Below are positions 39,970 through 49,242 of a stretch of DNA of 64,000 bases, in pieces (position 1 is the first letter of the stretch; each line of letters opens with the position of its first letter). A program made the position numbers and the translations under genes. The stretch spans positions 1 through 64,000 of the forward strand of contig NZ_BSCT01000010.1 of the NCBI RefSeq assembly GCF_030159255.1, written 5' to 3'. Source of the stretch: Bradyrhizobium sp. SSBR45G. GTDB lineage: Bacteria; Pseudomonadota; Alphaproteobacteria; Rhizobiales; Xanthobacteraceae. A model generated the notes under the pieces. The model was not told the origin of the DNA. It did no database searches and saw nothing but the letters and a program-made list of their open reading frames with translations.

Positions 39970-39980
39970 CTGCGGCGCAT
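39970..39980. promoter_or_regulatory. Candidate PhaR operator between phaA and phaR
   Basis: CTGCGGCGCAT matches 10 of 11 positions of CTGCN3GCAG, the PhaR site I recall for Rhodobacter sphaeroides. It is 201 bases from the phaA start and 178 from the phaR start, in the middle of the 388-base divergent region 39770-40157. The rest of that region shows no gene. Confidence 0.45.
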
Positions 39981-40157
39981 TCAAAATGGGATGGTTGGCC
40001 GTTTCATGGGCAAGAATTCTGCTGTCCGATTAACCGTTCCGCACAAAACCGTAGCCGAACTCGCTCGAAAGTGATTACGTTATTGCATTGCGTAGCTCGT
40101 TTGCCCTGCGGTAGCGCCGCCGGGTTCCCTGTATCTCGGTTTGCATGTGTGAGCTCC

Positions 40158-40745
40158 ATGGCGAAATCTGACCAACCCACCACAATCAAAAAATACGCGA
40201 ACCGGCGGCTCTACAATACCGGGACGAGTACATACGTCACCCTCGAGGATCTCGCCTCGATGGTTAAGAACGGCGAAGATTTCCTGGTCTACGACGCCAA
40301 GACAGGCGACGACATCACACGCTCCGTGCTCGCGCAGATCATCTTCGAGCAGGAGAACAAGGCCGGACAGAACCTGCTGCCCACCACCTTCCTGCGCCAG
40401 CTGATCCGCTTCTACGGCGACAGCATGCAAATGGTGGTGCCAAAATACCTTGAACAGTCGATCGACACGCTGACCCGGGAGCAGGAGAAGTTCCGCAAGC
40501 AGATCGCCGACACCTTCAGCGGGACGCCGTTCGCGCCGCTCGAGGAGCAGGTGCGCCGCAACATGGAGCTGTTCCAGCAGACCTTCTCGATGTTCAAGCC
40601 GTTCGCGCCTGCGGCCGTGCGCACTGAGGAGAAGGCCGCAGAGCCGGCCGCCGCAGTGGAGGACAACATCGACGACCTGCGCCGGCAGATGAGGGACATG
40701 CAGGAGAGACTCGACCGCATATCCGAGCCCAAGAAGGACGAGTGA
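40158..40745 (+). CDS. phaR: Polyhydroxyalkanoate synthesis repressor PhaR
   Basis: PhaR, 195 residues, represses phasin and its own gene and also binds polyhydroxybutyrate granules. The N-terminal PHB_acc_N domain reads TIKKYANRRLYNTGTSTYVT, with LEDLASMVKNGEDFLVYDAK; the PHB_acc repeat follows (LLPTTFLRQLIRFYGDSMQM and KYLEQSIDTL). The C-terminal 40 residues are a charged coiled coil ending RLDRISEPKKDE. ATG 40158 begins the family's conserved start; the frame is open further upstream without similarity. Divergent from phaA. Confidence 0.95.
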   Translation: MAKSDQPTTIKKYANRRLYNTGTSTYVTLEDLASMVKNGEDFLVYDAKTGDDITRSVLAQIIFEQENKAGQNLLPTTFLRQLIRFYGDSMQMVVPKYLEQSIDTLTREQEKFRKQIADTFSGTPFAPLEEQVRRNMELFQQTFSMFKPFAPAAVRTEEKAAEPAAAVEDNIDDLRRQMRDMQERLDRISEPKKDE

Positions 40746-40757
40746 GAGGATCATTCT

Positions 40758-40788
40758 CGAGAGACCCCACGCGAGTGGGCGTCTCTCG
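40758..40788 (+). terminator. Stem-loop just after phaR
   Basis: CGAGAGACCCCAC / GTGGGCGTCTCTCG, 13 bp with one bulged C and loop GCGA, 13 bases after the phaR stop. There is no T tract, so it may stabilise the mRNA end rather than terminate alone. Confidence 0.5.
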
Positions 40789-41094
40789 ACCCATGGTCCG
40801 GACGCGAGGGGGTCCCTCAGGCCCGCCGTCATCACGCCTCTGCTTCGGAAAGTCGCCAAGCCCCCTGAGAACCCCGAGCAGCGCGTCGTGCCCGTCGGCA
40901 CCAGCCTTGGCCAGCAGACGCCGGTCATGCGCCTGCACTAGCGCATCGGCTTTGCTCAGCAGCGCTTCGCCATCCGCAACGTCAGCCTCCAGGTCACTAC
41001 GATCACGACATTCGGTCGCGGCGGCGGCAGGAGCACGCTCTGATCTTCCCGTCGAAGTTCTGGCATGGCGCGCGGCCGGCGAACTACCTGCGCG
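40789..41094. other. Intergenic region, no gene recognised
   Basis: Between phaR and the convergent GGDEF/EAL gene. Short open frames on both strands are without family resemblance or ribosome site. A frame reading ENPEQRVVPVGTSLGQQTPV is stopped within about 30 codons; it might be a decayed gene, but the evidence is too thin to call one. Confidence 0.4.
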
Positions 41095-42789
41095 TCAGCT
41101 CGCCGCGGGCAAAGCAAGATCGCCGCCGGGCACCCAAGGCCGCTCGACGGCCGCCAGACCGATGAGCCGGCCCTGGATGTAGTCGCAACCCCAATCCCGT
41201 AGCAGCGCCGCCGACGCCTCGTCCTGGACCCACTCGGCGACGGTCTTGATCTGGAGCCGTCGCGCGAGCTCGACCAGCGTCTGCACGAAGGCGCGGTCGT
41301 CGGCCGAGCGGACGAGGTTCTGCACGAAGGCGCCGTCGATCTTGACGATGTCGACGCCGAGCTTGCGCAGGTTGCGGAACGAGGTGTGTCCCGCGCCGAA
41401 ATCATCGATCGCGATCCGGCTGCCGAGATCCTTCAGCCGCGTCACGAAGCCGCGGAGATCGTCGATGTCCTGGATCTCGACCGTCTCGGTGATCTCGACG
41501 ATCAGCCGCTCGGCGACACCGGGGTGGGCACGCATCATGGATTCGATCGAGGCCCACCAGTCCGGATCCATCGTCGTCTCCGGGGAGATATTGAGGCTCA
41601 AGGTCACGTTCGGCGAGCTCGCAAGCTCGGCGACGACGAGCTCCAGGATGCGATGGTCCACCAGGCGGATCAGGCCGAGACGTTCCGCGACCGGCACGAC
41701 ATCCGGCGCCAGCAGAGCGCGACCGTCATCCTGCCGCATCCGCACCAGGCACTCATAGAAGGCGGGCGCGAGCGTATGCGCGTTCACCACCGGCTCGAAC
41801 GCCGTGACGACGCGCCGCTCGTTCAGTGCAGTGACGATCTCGTCGGTGACGCGGATGTTGACCTTGCGCTGCGCGTCGCGCTCGACATTCGGCCGCCAGG
41901 TCGAGAACGACCCGATGCGGCGTCGCTTGGCGGCGTCGAGCGTCTCATGGGCGCGATTGACTGCCTCCTCGACGGAGCGGGCATGGCGCGGCACGCTGAC
42001 CGCACCGATCGTGGCGGTGACGGCGACCGGACCTGACTTGGTCGGCACCACCTCGTCGCGGACCACCGCCAGGAAGCGTTCGGCGGCGACGGTCATGTCG
42101 TCCATCGTGCAGTTCTTCAGAATCAGCCCGAACTTGTTGCCCGAGAAGCGGCCGAGCGAGTCGCCGCCGCGCAGCCGCGCCCGGATCCGCTGGGCGATTT
42201 CCAGCACCACGCCATCGGCGACGTCGAAGCCGAAAGCGTCATTGATGCGGGCGAGATGGTCGATGCCGACCAGCATGAAGGCACAGGAGAACCGGAAGCG
42301 CTGCGATTCCTCGATCACCTCGGCAAGGGTGGCGAGCAGATGGGTACGGTTCAACTCGCCGGTCAGCGGGTCGTGGCGCGACAGCTTCAGCAGCTGCTCC
42401 TCCCGGGCGTGGCGCTCATTGTTGATCCGGACGATGCCCTGCGCGCGTGATGGCCGCCCGTCGGAGCCCGCGAACCAGCAACCGGTCTCCTCGACCCAGA
42501 TCAGCGGCGCGCCGGCGTGCGTCCGCACGCCATATTCGATCCGGTAGGGCGTGCCGCCGAGACCATGCATCGGCGTCGCCTGCCGCATCACCTCGGAGCG
42601 GATGCCGCGGTCCGGCTCGATCAGCTTGCCGAACTCGGTGCCGTTGCACAGCTGCGGCAGCGGCACGTCGGCAAACACCGCGCCGACGTGATCACTCCAG
42701 ACGATGACGTCGCTCGCCAGATCCCAGACGAACGCCGCTTGGCCCAGCGACGCCAGGATCATCGAGGTCTGTGGCAAATCGGATGTCAA
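41095..42789 (-). CDS. PAS-GGDEF-EAL protein with degenerate GGDEF site
   Basis: About 564 residues, no membrane segment. An N-terminal PAS-like region (AAFVWDLASDVIVWSDHVGA) is followed by a GGDEF domain whose signature reads FSGNKFGLI instead of GGDEF, so cyclase activity is unlikely. The EAL domain has ECL (FYECLVRM) for EAL, yet keeps SLNISPE, EITETVE, DDFGAGHTSF, KIDGAFV and QGRLIG; AEGVE reads AEWVQ. It may be a phosphodiesterase or a cyclic di-GMP sensor. TTG 42789 has AGGCGA upstream and gives MTSDLPQTSM; GTG 42849 and ATG 42762 are alternatives. Confidence 0.82.
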   Translation of the reverse strand: MTSDLPQTSMILASLGQAAFVWDLASDVIVWSDHVGAVFADVPLPQLCNGTEFGKLIEPDRGIRSEVMRQATPMHGLGGTPYRIEYGVRTHAGAPLIWVEETGCWFAGSDGRPSRAQGIVRINNERHAREEQLLKLSRHDPLTGELNRTHLLATLAEVIEESQRFRFSCAFMLVGIDHLARINDAFGFDVADGVVLEIAQRIRARLRGGDSLGRFSGNKFGLILKNCTMDDMTVAAERFLAVVRDEVVPTKSGPVAVTATIGAVSVPRHARSVEEAVNRAHETLDAAKRRRIGSFSTWRPNVERDAQRKVNIRVTDEIVTALNERRVVTAFEPVVNAHTLAPAFYECLVRMRQDDGRALLAPDVVPVAERLGLIRLVDHRILELVVAELASSPNVTLSLNISPETTMDPDWWASIESMMRAHPGVAERLIVEITETVEIQDIDDLRGFVTRLKDLGSRIAIDDFGAGHTSFRNLRKLGVDIVKIDGAFVQNLVRSADDRAFVQTLVELARRLQIKTVAEWVQDEASAALLRDWGCDYIQGRLIGLAAVERPWVPGGDLALPAAS

Positions 42790-43068
42790 GATCGCCTCGT
42801 TTCGGAACAAGCCGGCGCGGCCCGGCGTCGATTTCAGGACGGCCGCCACCTACCCGCGCGAGCGGAGGCGGCAAACTTCGCGAATCAGACTACGCATCTC
42901 TGGTTAACGGAGAGCATGCCGACACGACAGGCGCGCGTCCGAACCGCGTCAACCATGTTGCAATGTCCCGCGGCCGTTGCGCTTCGGACGGCATCGGCCT
43001 TGCGAGTTGGAGTGGCGAAAGGATCCGGCGTCCCATATCGTGACATCTGCGCCGGTGATGGTTGGACA

Positions 43069-43344
43069 ATGTTAACGATTGATCAGGGCGGGGACGGCCT
43101 GGACGGATCGGAGGAGCGCTCGGTGGTGCTGCTGCCGGCTGGCACGCGCGACCAGGGTCGCCCGCACGTCCTGCGCGCGGCCCGCCCCGACGCCGGCTTC
43201 GTCACCCATCTGATCGCGACCGCCGAACAGTTGCCGCAGACCCGCACGCTGCGGCGCGCGGCGCCGGCCGACGTGCACAGCGCCTATGCCGCGAGGCTCC
43301 AGCCGGTGAAGCAGGCCGGCGGGCGGACCCGTCAGGTCGCCTGA
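43069..43344 (+). CDS. Conserved hypothetical small protein
   Basis: A 91-residue protein whose C-terminal half (RAARPDAGFVTHLIATAEQL, PQTRTLRRAAPADVHSAYAA) I recall as a recurrent, uncharacterised motif in Bradyrhizobium and Rhodopseudomonas small proteins. The pattern suggests a short amphipathic helix with basic residues. ATG 43069 begins MLTIDQGGDG; the open frame further upstream is antisense to the GGDEF/EAL gene. No signal peptide or membrane segment. Function unknown. Convergent with the following membrane protein gene. Confidence 0.65.
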   Translation: MLTIDQGGDGLDGSEERSVVLLPAGTRDQGRPHVLRAARPDAGFVTHLIATAEQLPQTRTLRRAAPADVHSAYAARLQPVKQAGGRTRQVA

Positions 43345-43363
43345 TTCGGCTCGCGCCGGTGCG

Positions 43364-44089
43364 TCAGGTCTTCGGCGTGTCGGTCTTGAGAGGCTCTTCA
43401 GCGGTGGGAACGGCAGCCGCGCCCTGCAGCTCCGGAGCTGCCACCTTCGGCTCGGCCGGGGCCGGCCGGGGCACCGAACGATCGAGCAGCACCGATTCGG
43501 CGACCGAGGCCGCAGCCGGCACGGCGTCGCTGGGTTCCACGACGAGGGGATCCTCGACGAGCGGTTCCTCGACGGCGGGGGGCGAATCAGCCGGGGGCGG
43601 AGGCGCGGTCGGCTCCTGAACTTCCGCCCTGACCGGTTCTTCGGCCGGCTCGGGATGGGACACCGGCTCTTCGACGGGGACCGGCACGGGAGCCGGCGTT
43701 GCGACAACGGCGCGGTCGCGGCGCTTGGTGCGCAGCGAGATGCCGCCGAAGAAGTCGACCATCGACAGCAGGGTCAACAGCAGGAACGTTGAGTTCCCGA
43801 ACTTCGGCCACATCACGAATTCGGCCGCGGCGCCGCCGAACACCAGCAGCGACAGCAGGTGGTCGGTCAGATATTTGCCGTTCGGCTTCGCCGCCTTGAT
43901 CACCTCGAGCAGCAGCAGCAGCACGCCCAGCGCCAGCAGCATGTCGCCGAGCGAAATCGTCCAGACCTCGCCGGACGGAAGCTGGAGGCGCAGCAGCGTC
44001 TCGCTGAACGCGACCCCCGGCATCAGGAAGACGATCATGTTGTAGATCGCCAGGGGGATCAGCAGCAGCGGGAAACCGACCATGGACAT
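43364..44089 (-). CDS. Four-segment membrane protein with Pro/Glu-rich tail
   Basis: A 241-residue protein. Residues 1-120 hold about four membrane segments (FPLLLIPLAIYNMIVFLMPG, LGDMLLALGVLLLLLEVI, LLSLLVFGGAAAEFVM, FLLLTLLSMVDFFGGI), ending in a basic RTKRRDR stop-transfer. The remaining 115 residues are a disordered Pro/Glu/Ala tail, likely cytoplasmic, rich in EEP and VEEP units. I do not recognise a functional family. It is upstream of rpmF on the same strand direction, with about 190 bases between, and convergent with the small hypothetical gene. Confidence 0.75.
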   Translation of the reverse strand: MSMVGFPLLLIPLAIYNMIVFLMPGVAFSETLLRLQLPSGEVWTISLGDMLLALGVLLLLLEVIKAAKPNGKYLTDHLLSLLVFGGAAAEFVMWPKFGNSTFLLLTLLSMVDFFGGISLRTKRRDRAVVATPAPVPVPVEEPVSHPEPAEEPVRAEVQEPTAPPPPADSPPAVEEPLVEDPLVVEPSDAVPAAASVAESVLLDRSVPRPAPAEPKVAAPELQGAAAVPTAEEPLKTDTPKT

Positions 44090-44281
44090 CGGTTAAAGCC
44101 TTGGGTGGCGCGGGCGGCTGCCCGGCGCAAGATCAACTGGTCCGACGAGAAGATACGACGGCGCGACGGGATAACGCAGCACTCATGCATAACGGTCCCG
44201 GCGAATCACGTCGCACGGGACCGATTTCAACCCCATCGATGGCCGAATTCGGGCAGCTTGCAAAGCCGCCCGCGCGGACAA

Positions 44282-44464
44282 TCAGGCGTCTTTCTTCTTC
44301 AGGACCTGGCGGCCCTTGTACATGCCGGTCTTGAGGTCCAGGTGGTGCGGACGACGCAGCTCGCCGGAGTCCTTGTCCTCGACATAGGTCGGCTTCTTGA
44401 TCGCGTCAGCCGAGCGGCGCATGCCGCGGCGCGACGGCGAGGTTTTTCTTCTGGGGACGGCCAT
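44282..44464 (-). CDS. rpmF: 50S ribosomal protein L32
   Basis: L32, 60 residues, starts [20 protein letters not shown] and ends with [19 protein letters not shown], the alphaproteobacterial form without the four zinc cysteines. ATG 44464 follows AGAGGA. It is downstream of mtgA on the minus strand, an order I recall as common in rhizobia. Confidence 0.97.
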   Translation of the reverse strand: MAVPRRKTSPSRRGMRRSADAIKKPTYVEDKDSGELRRPHHLDLKTGMYKGRQVLKKKDA

Positions 44465-44632
44465 ATCGGTATCCTCTAGGGGTATTCGGAAGGCATCGTC
44501 CGCAACGGGACGGCTGCAGCCATGAAGCTGGCGAGCCAGGATGCCGATCAAGGCCGCGCTTATAGAGGATGGGGTCCGGCATGGCTAGGGCTCTCCGAGG
44601 CATTTTTGGCCAAATTTGCGTCGTCCCTGCCC

Positions 44633-45373
44633 TCACCGCCGGTCGCTCCAGCAGGTCTGCAAGCCCTGGGCCTGAGCCCTCATCATGTAGGTCGCCGACA
44701 GCCGGCGAACGCCCGGACCGGGCGTGCGGGCGCTGCGCCGGACCGGGTTCGGCAGGATCGAGGCCAGCAGCGCCGCCTCGCGCGCCCCCAAGCCGGCGGC
44801 GGAGCGGTTGAAGGCGTAATTCGCCCCGGCTTCGACGCCGAACTGCCCTGCCGGGCCGAGCTCGGCGATATTGAGGTAGATCTCCAGAATGCGCCGCTTG
44901 CTCAGCACGAGGTCGATCCACAGCGCCAGCGGCAGCTCCAGCGCTTTTCGGACATAGCTGCGGCCCTGCCACAGGAACAGGTTCTTGGCGACCTGCTGGG
45001 TGATGGTCGAGCCGCCCCTCGAGACCTCGCCATCCTCGGCGTCATCCATGACCTCGCGCAGCGCCCCCCAGTCGATGCCGTGATGGCTGCAGAATTTGGC
45101 ATCCTCGGCCGCCACCACCGAGCGCGGCAGGTACGGCGACATGGCGGCGAGGTCGATCCAGTGCCGCGTGACGGGCTGGCCGGTCACCGACCGCCACAGC
45201 ATCAGGGTCGAGCCCGGGTGACCCACGGCATAGAACGGCGTCAGGACATAGGGCACGAGCAGCACCAGCACGACGATCAGGAGGATGGTTCTGACGGTAC
45301 GCAAGGGCAGTCGCCGCTCGGTTGGAACCACCGCGGGGGTGGCCGGTACGGCCGGATTATCCGACATCTCCAT
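44633..45373 (-). CDS. mtgA: Monofunctional peptidoglycan glycosyltransferase
   Basis: MtgA, 246 residues, polymerises glycan strands from lipid II. One N-terminal membrane anchor ([20 protein letters not shown]) puts the GT51 domain in the periplasm. Catalytic motifs: [17 protein letters not shown] with the key Glu, [37 protein letters not shown] and GARQAALLA-like [15 protein letters not shown]. No transpeptidase domain. ATG 45373 has AGGAA five bases upstream. It is divergent from the prenyl synthase gene. Confidence 0.95.
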   Translation of the reverse strand: MEMSDNPAVPATPAVVPTERRLPLRTVRTILLIVVLVLLVPYVLTPFYAVGHPGSTLMLWRSVTGQPVTRHWIDLAAMSPYLPRSVVAAEDAKFCSHHGIDWGALREVMDDAEDGEVSRGGSTITQQVAKNLFLWQGRSYVRKALELPLALWIDLVLSKRRILEIYLNIAELGPAGQFGVEAGANYAFNRSAAGLGAREAALLASILPNPVRRSARTPGPGVRRLSATYMMRAQAQGLQTCWSDRR

Positions 45374-45489
45374 CACGTTTCCTGCTTTTTTCCATCCTTG
45401 CGGCCGAAAGCCGCCGCCGTCCCCGCAATTGACGAAGTCGCCGCCATCAACGATTGTCCGGCGAATTTTGCCCCTGGAGCTCTTCTTAA

Positions 45490-46413
45490 ATGACTGCGAC
45501 GGCCCTCACCGACTTCACCAAACGCCTGGACAAGACCGCTGAGGAGACCGAAGCCCTGCTCGGCGAGCTCCTCGGCGATGCGCCGCTGGCGGACGAGATC
45601 GCCAGGCCGACGCGGCTGATCGAGTCGATGCGCTATTCCAGCCTCGGCGGCGGCAAGCGGCTGCGCCCCTTCCTGGTGGTCGAGAGCGCCGCCGTGTTCG
45701 GGGTTCCCCGCAAGGGCGCGCTGCTGGCCGGCGCGGCGCTGGAATGCATCCATTGCTACTCGCTGATCCATGACGACCTGCCGGCGATGGACAATTCCGA
45801 CCTGCGGCGCGGACGTCCGACGCTGCACAAGGTCTACGACGATGCGACCGCGATCCTGGCCGGCGATGCGCTGCTGACGATCGCCTTCGACATCATCACC
45901 CGCGACGAGATCCATCCCGACGCCGGCGTCCGCCTGGCGCTGACCCGGGCGCTGGCCCGCTGCGCCGGTGTCGGCGGCATGGCCGGCGGCCAGATCCTCG
46001 ACCTCGCCGGCGAGGGCCGGTTCGGCGACAGCGGCCCCGTCGACGTCGCACGCGTCCAGCAGATGAAGACCGGCGCCCTGCTCCGCTTCGGCTGCATCGC
46101 CGGCGCCCTGCTCGGCCAGGCCGCGGCGGCCGAGTACCAGGCGCTCGACGATTACGGCCGCGCGCTCGGCGAGGCCTTCCAGATCGCCGACGACCTGCTC
46201 GACGTCGAGGGCGATGCCGCGACGCTCGGCAAGCCGGCCGGCGCCGACGCCGAGCTCGGCAAGACCACCTTCGTCACCCAGCTCGGCATCGAGGGCGCCA
46301 GGCAGCGCGTGCGCGACCTCTTGGCCCGCGGCGACGCCGCGCTGTCGATCTTCGGCGCCAAGGGCGACGTGCTGCGCGCCGCCGCGCATTTCGTCGCCGA
46401 GCGCAAGAGCTGA
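45490..46413 (+). CDS. ispA: Farnesyl/geranylgeranyl diphosphate synthase family
   Basis: A 307-residue short-chain prenyl transferase. First Asp-rich motif [11 protein letters not shown] (Asp95, Asp96, Asp101; the DDX4D form of bacterial FPP synthases), second motif [23 protein letters not shown] for substrate binding, and the chain-length region [11 protein letters not shown]. It makes C15 (or C20) diphosphates for ubiquinone and other isoprenoids. Product length cannot be decided with certainty, so ispA is the best guess and crtE-like is the alternative. The DUF1345 gene starts ten bases downstream and probably shares the transcript. Confidence 0.9.
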   Translation: MTATALTDFTKRLDKTAEETEALLGELLGDAPLADEIARPTRLIESMRYSSLGGGKRLRPFLVVESAAVFGVPRKGALLAGAALECIHCYSLIHDDLPAMDNSDLRRGRPTLHKVYDDATAILAGDALLTIAFDIITRDEIHPDAGVRLALTRALARCAGVGGMAGGQILDLAGEGRFGDSGPVDVARVQQMKTGALLRFGCIAGALLGQAAAAEYQALDDYGRALGEAFQIADDLLDVEGDAATLGKPAGADAELGKTTFVTQLGIEGARQRVRDLLARGDAALSIFGAKGDVLRAAAHFVAERKS

Positions 46414-46422
46414 GTCGAGGCG

Positions 46423-47115
46423 TTGGCCGGACTCCATCCCGACGACCCGGACCTCGCCCGCTTCGCAAGGCTGCCGGCCCCGCTTCGCGTCGTCTATGCG
46501 CGGCCGCGCACCTTCGTCTCGCTGGGCATCGCGATCGTCGCGTTCTTCCTTCTGCCGCCGGCGCTGCGGCTGATCACGCGGCTCCTGATCAGCTGGGACA
46601 TCTTCACCGCGATCTACCTCGTATTGGTCGCGGTGATGATGCTTCGCTGCGAGCACCAGCACATCCGCCGCAAGGCGATCATGCAGGACGATGGCCGCTT
46701 CGTGATCCTGCTGGTGACGGCGCTCGGCGCCTTCGCCAGCATCGCCGCAATCGTGCTCGAGCTCGGCGCCTCCAAGCGTGACGCCTCGGCGCTGACGCTG
46801 GCGCTGCTCACCGTGTCGCTGTCCTGGGCCGCGGTGCATGCGACTTTCGCCCTGCACTACGCCCATGACTACTACCGCGGCGCCAAGCCGGGGGGCCTGC
46901 AATTTCCCAGCGGCGACAAGGACGAGCACGCCGACTACTGGGACTTCGTCTACTTCTCCTTCATCATCGGCATGACCGCCCAGGTCTCCGACGTCGGCAT
47001 CACCGACAAGGTCATCCGCCGCACCGCGACCGTCCACGGCATCATCTCGTTCATCTATAACACCGCACTCGTCGCCCTGATGGTCAACATCGCCGCGAGC
47101 GCGATCTCGTCCTGA
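46423..47115 (+). CDS. DUF1345 family membrane protein
   Basis: A 230-residue membrane protein with about five segments (LGIAIVAFFLLPPALRLITR, IFTAIYLVLVAVMML, FVILLVTALGAFASIAAIVL, ALTLALLTVSLSWAAVHATF, the last near FIYNTALVALMVNIAASAIS). DUF1345 motifs: HYAHDYYRG and DFVYFSFIIGMTAQVSDVGI. Function is unknown. No ATG gives the full family length; TTG 46423 with GAGG just upstream is used. Its stop directly abuts that of the convergent caspase-like gene. Confidence 0.83.
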   Translation: MAGLHPDDPDLARFARLPAPLRVVYARPRTFVSLGIAIVAFFLLPPALRLITRLLISWDIFTAIYLVLVAVMMLRCEHQHIRRKAIMQDDGRFVILLVTALGAFASIAAIVLELGASKRDASALTLALLTVSLSWAAVHATFALHYAHDYYRGAKPGGLQFPSGDKDEHADYWDFVYFSFIIGMTAQVSDVGITDKVIRRTATVHGIISFIYNTALVALMVNIAASAISS

Positions 47116-49023
47116 TCAGTTGCACACCTCGGCGCTGGCGTTGTTGCCCGGGCCACCGCCGCCGCGAAATTCGAGCCGGCAGCCGGGCCTGACGGCGCGG
47201 CACAGATAGGCGTCGCAATAGACCTGGCCTGACGACGGTCTGGGACGGGCCTGCGCCTGCGGCTTCGGCGGGGCAATGCTGGGCGCCATCCCGATGCCGA
47301 CGCCGAGACCGCCACCACCCACACCGACCCCAACGCCGACGCCCACGCTAGGAGCGGGCAACGGCATGCTGGGCTCGGGAACGGCGCGGGCACGGCGGCG
47401 CGACGGCGCGTCCTCGTCGTCGTTATTGTCGCGCTTGGCGACCGGCTTCTTCTCGCGCCGCTTCTCGCATTCGTTGTCGTCGTTCACGAACGAGCCCTCG
47501 GCACAGACGATGCGGGTGCAGCGATCGCCATCCGATTGATAGCCGTGCTGGCAGACCAGCGGGCAGACGCGGGCCTGCTTGAGCTTGATGGCCTGGAGCG
47601 CATCGGCCGAGGCGGCCTGGGTGTCGAGCCTGGTGCCGGCATAGCGGTTGAACTGCGACAGCGAACGGCGCGAGGCCGAGCCCCAGTCGCCATCGGCATC
47701 CTCGGTAAGGCAGCCGACGCGGCGCAGCTCGAGCTGCACCGACTTGGCCAGGTCAGCGGGTTGCGAGGCCGGGGTCAGCGAAGCGACCTGCGGTCCCTGC
47801 GGCGAGACTGGAGCGGCCGGCGAGGTTGCCGCGCGCGGATTGTCGACAGCCGCGAGCTGCTGCTCCTGCCGCTTCCTTTCGGCGTCGGCCGCCTGCTGCT
47901 GCGCCAGCTGATTGGCCTTCTCGGCCACCAGACGCGCCTGCTCGGCCGCCTTGGCTTCGGCCTCGGCCTTGGCGAGAGTATCCTTGCGCGCACCCTCCGC
48001 CGCGAGCCGCGCCCGCTCGGCCTCGGTCGCACGCGCCTTCTCGGACGCGGCGGCGCGATTTTCTTCGGCGGTCAGCTTTTCGAGCTGCAGCTTGGCGAGG
48101 CTGGCATAGAAGCCGTCAGGGTATTGCGCCAGGAACGCGTTCAGCGCGCCCTTGTTGCCGACCTGCATGGCGAGCTCGTAATCGCGCCGGGTGTCGGCCT
48201 GCGGGCTGGGAGCCGGCGCAACCGGCATCTGCGTCACCACCCGCGGCACGCCCGGAACCAGCGGCACGTCCTCGCCGCCGAGCGAGCCATAGACGAACGG
48301 CTCCTGGCGGTTGGCGGTCGATTTCAGCACCTCGTCGCGGACGAAGCCGAACGCCTTGCGGACGTCGAGCCCGGGGGTCGCGATGTGCCGCGACAGCGCC
48401 AGCGTGAACGGTGAGTTCTTGCCATCGCCGTCCTGCGCGGTCGAGCCGGCCTTGGCGGAATAGGCGACCAGCGTGTTCGGGCTGGTCGGCTCGACCTTGG
48501 CGAGGCCGCGGCCGAGGCTGCGCGTCGCCACCGTCCGCTGCATGTTGCGGGAGAACGGATTGTCGCGGCAGGCATCGAGAATGACCAGCCGCAGCTTCTT
48601 GGCGGGCTCGACCGCGACCAGGATACGATCGAGCGACAGCGTCTCGTCATAGACGTCGGTGTCGCGTTCGAGCCGGGCGTCGATCGGGATCAGATAGTTG
48701 GAACCTTCGACCTCCATGCCGTGGCCGGCATAATAGACCACGGCGATGTCGGCATCGCGGGCGGCGTCGGCGAAATCGCGCAAGGCGCGCCGCGTCTCCC
48801 GCGCGGTCAGGTCGCGGCGGTAGTCGACGACGTCGAAGCCGGCATTCTTGAAGGTCGCCGTCATGACGGCGCCGTCATTGGCGGGGTTCGTGAGCTGCGG
48901 CACGTTCTGATAGGCGGAGTTGCCGATCACGAGCGCCACCCGCTTCTCCGCGAGCGCGGGGTGGCCGGCCAGCAGCAGCGCTGCCGCCAGGATGTAACCG
49001 CCCAATCGAACTGACCAAGACAT
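47116..49023 (-). CDS. Exported caspase-like (metacaspase/orthocaspase) protein
   Basis: A 635-residue protein with a signal peptide (residues 1-25, LLLAGHPALA). The caspase-fold C14 domain covers about 26-260: RVALVIGNSAYQNVPQLTNP, the catalytic His101 in YYAGHGMEVEG, and Cys152 in LDACRDNPF, so the dyad is intact. A helical, Ala/Glu/Arg-rich coiled coil follows (about 320-415), then a peptidoglycan-binding-like segment (LELRRVGCLTEDADGDWGSA), a Cys-rich part (VCPLVCQHGYQSDGDRC), a basic linker, a Gly-Val repeat stretch and a final Cys-bearing segment. Likely an Arg/Lys-specific protease in the periplasm; targets unknown. ATG 49023 was chosen as the signal peptide start. Confidence 0.88.
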   Translation of the reverse strand: MSWSVRLGGYILAAALLLAGHPALAEKRVALVIGNSAYQNVPQLTNPANDGAVMTATFKNAGFDVVDYRRDLTARETRRALRDFADAARDADIAVVYYAGHGMEVEGSNYLIPIDARLERDTDVYDETLSLDRILVAVEPAKKLRLVILDACRDNPFSRNMQRTVATRSLGRGLAKVEPTSPNTLVAYSAKAGSTAQDGDGKNSPFTLALSRHIATPGLDVRKAFGFVRDEVLKSTANRQEPFVYGSLGGEDVPLVPGVPRVVTQMPVAPAPSPQADTRRDYELAMQVGNKGALNAFLAQYPDGFYASLAKLQLEKLTAEENRAAASEKARATEAERARLAAEGARKDTLAKAEAEAKAAEQARLVAEKANQLAQQQAADAERKRQEQQLAAVDNPRAATSPAAPVSPQGPQVASLTPASQPADLAKSVQLELRRVGCLTEDADGDWGSASRRSLSQFNRYAGTRLDTQAASADALQAIKLKQARVCPLVCQHGYQSDGDRCTRIVCAEGSFVNDDNECEKRREKKPVAKRDNNDDEDAPSRRRARAVPEPSMPLPAPSVGVGVGVGVGGGGLGVGIGMAPSIAPPKPQAQARPRPSSGQVYCDAYLCRAVRPGCRLEFRGGGGPGNNASAEVCN

Positions 49024-49242
49024 CGTACCTTCCCCATGCCGCCGGGAGACCTGCTGGGACCTGCCTATCAGAGGACAGCCCATTCGGCTTGTGATCGGGA
49101 TCACGCAGATTTATTCCCGATCGAGTTGGCCTCGGCCATTATAGTCTGTCGCTGGCGCAATGACGCCAGTTCATGCCTTGCCAAGCGCGGTTTTGCATCG
49201 AAAATGCGATCCTTGTTTGTCCGGGTTCCCAGGGAGTTGGCC

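Noticed and set aside
40789..41094. A decayed gene downstream of phaR
   Set aside because: The only suggestive frame is interrupted after about 30 codons and matches nothing that I know.
45373..47037. 554-codon minus-strand frame opposite the prenyl synthase and DUF1345 genes
   Set aside because: It spans two convincing plus-strand genes and shows no motif.
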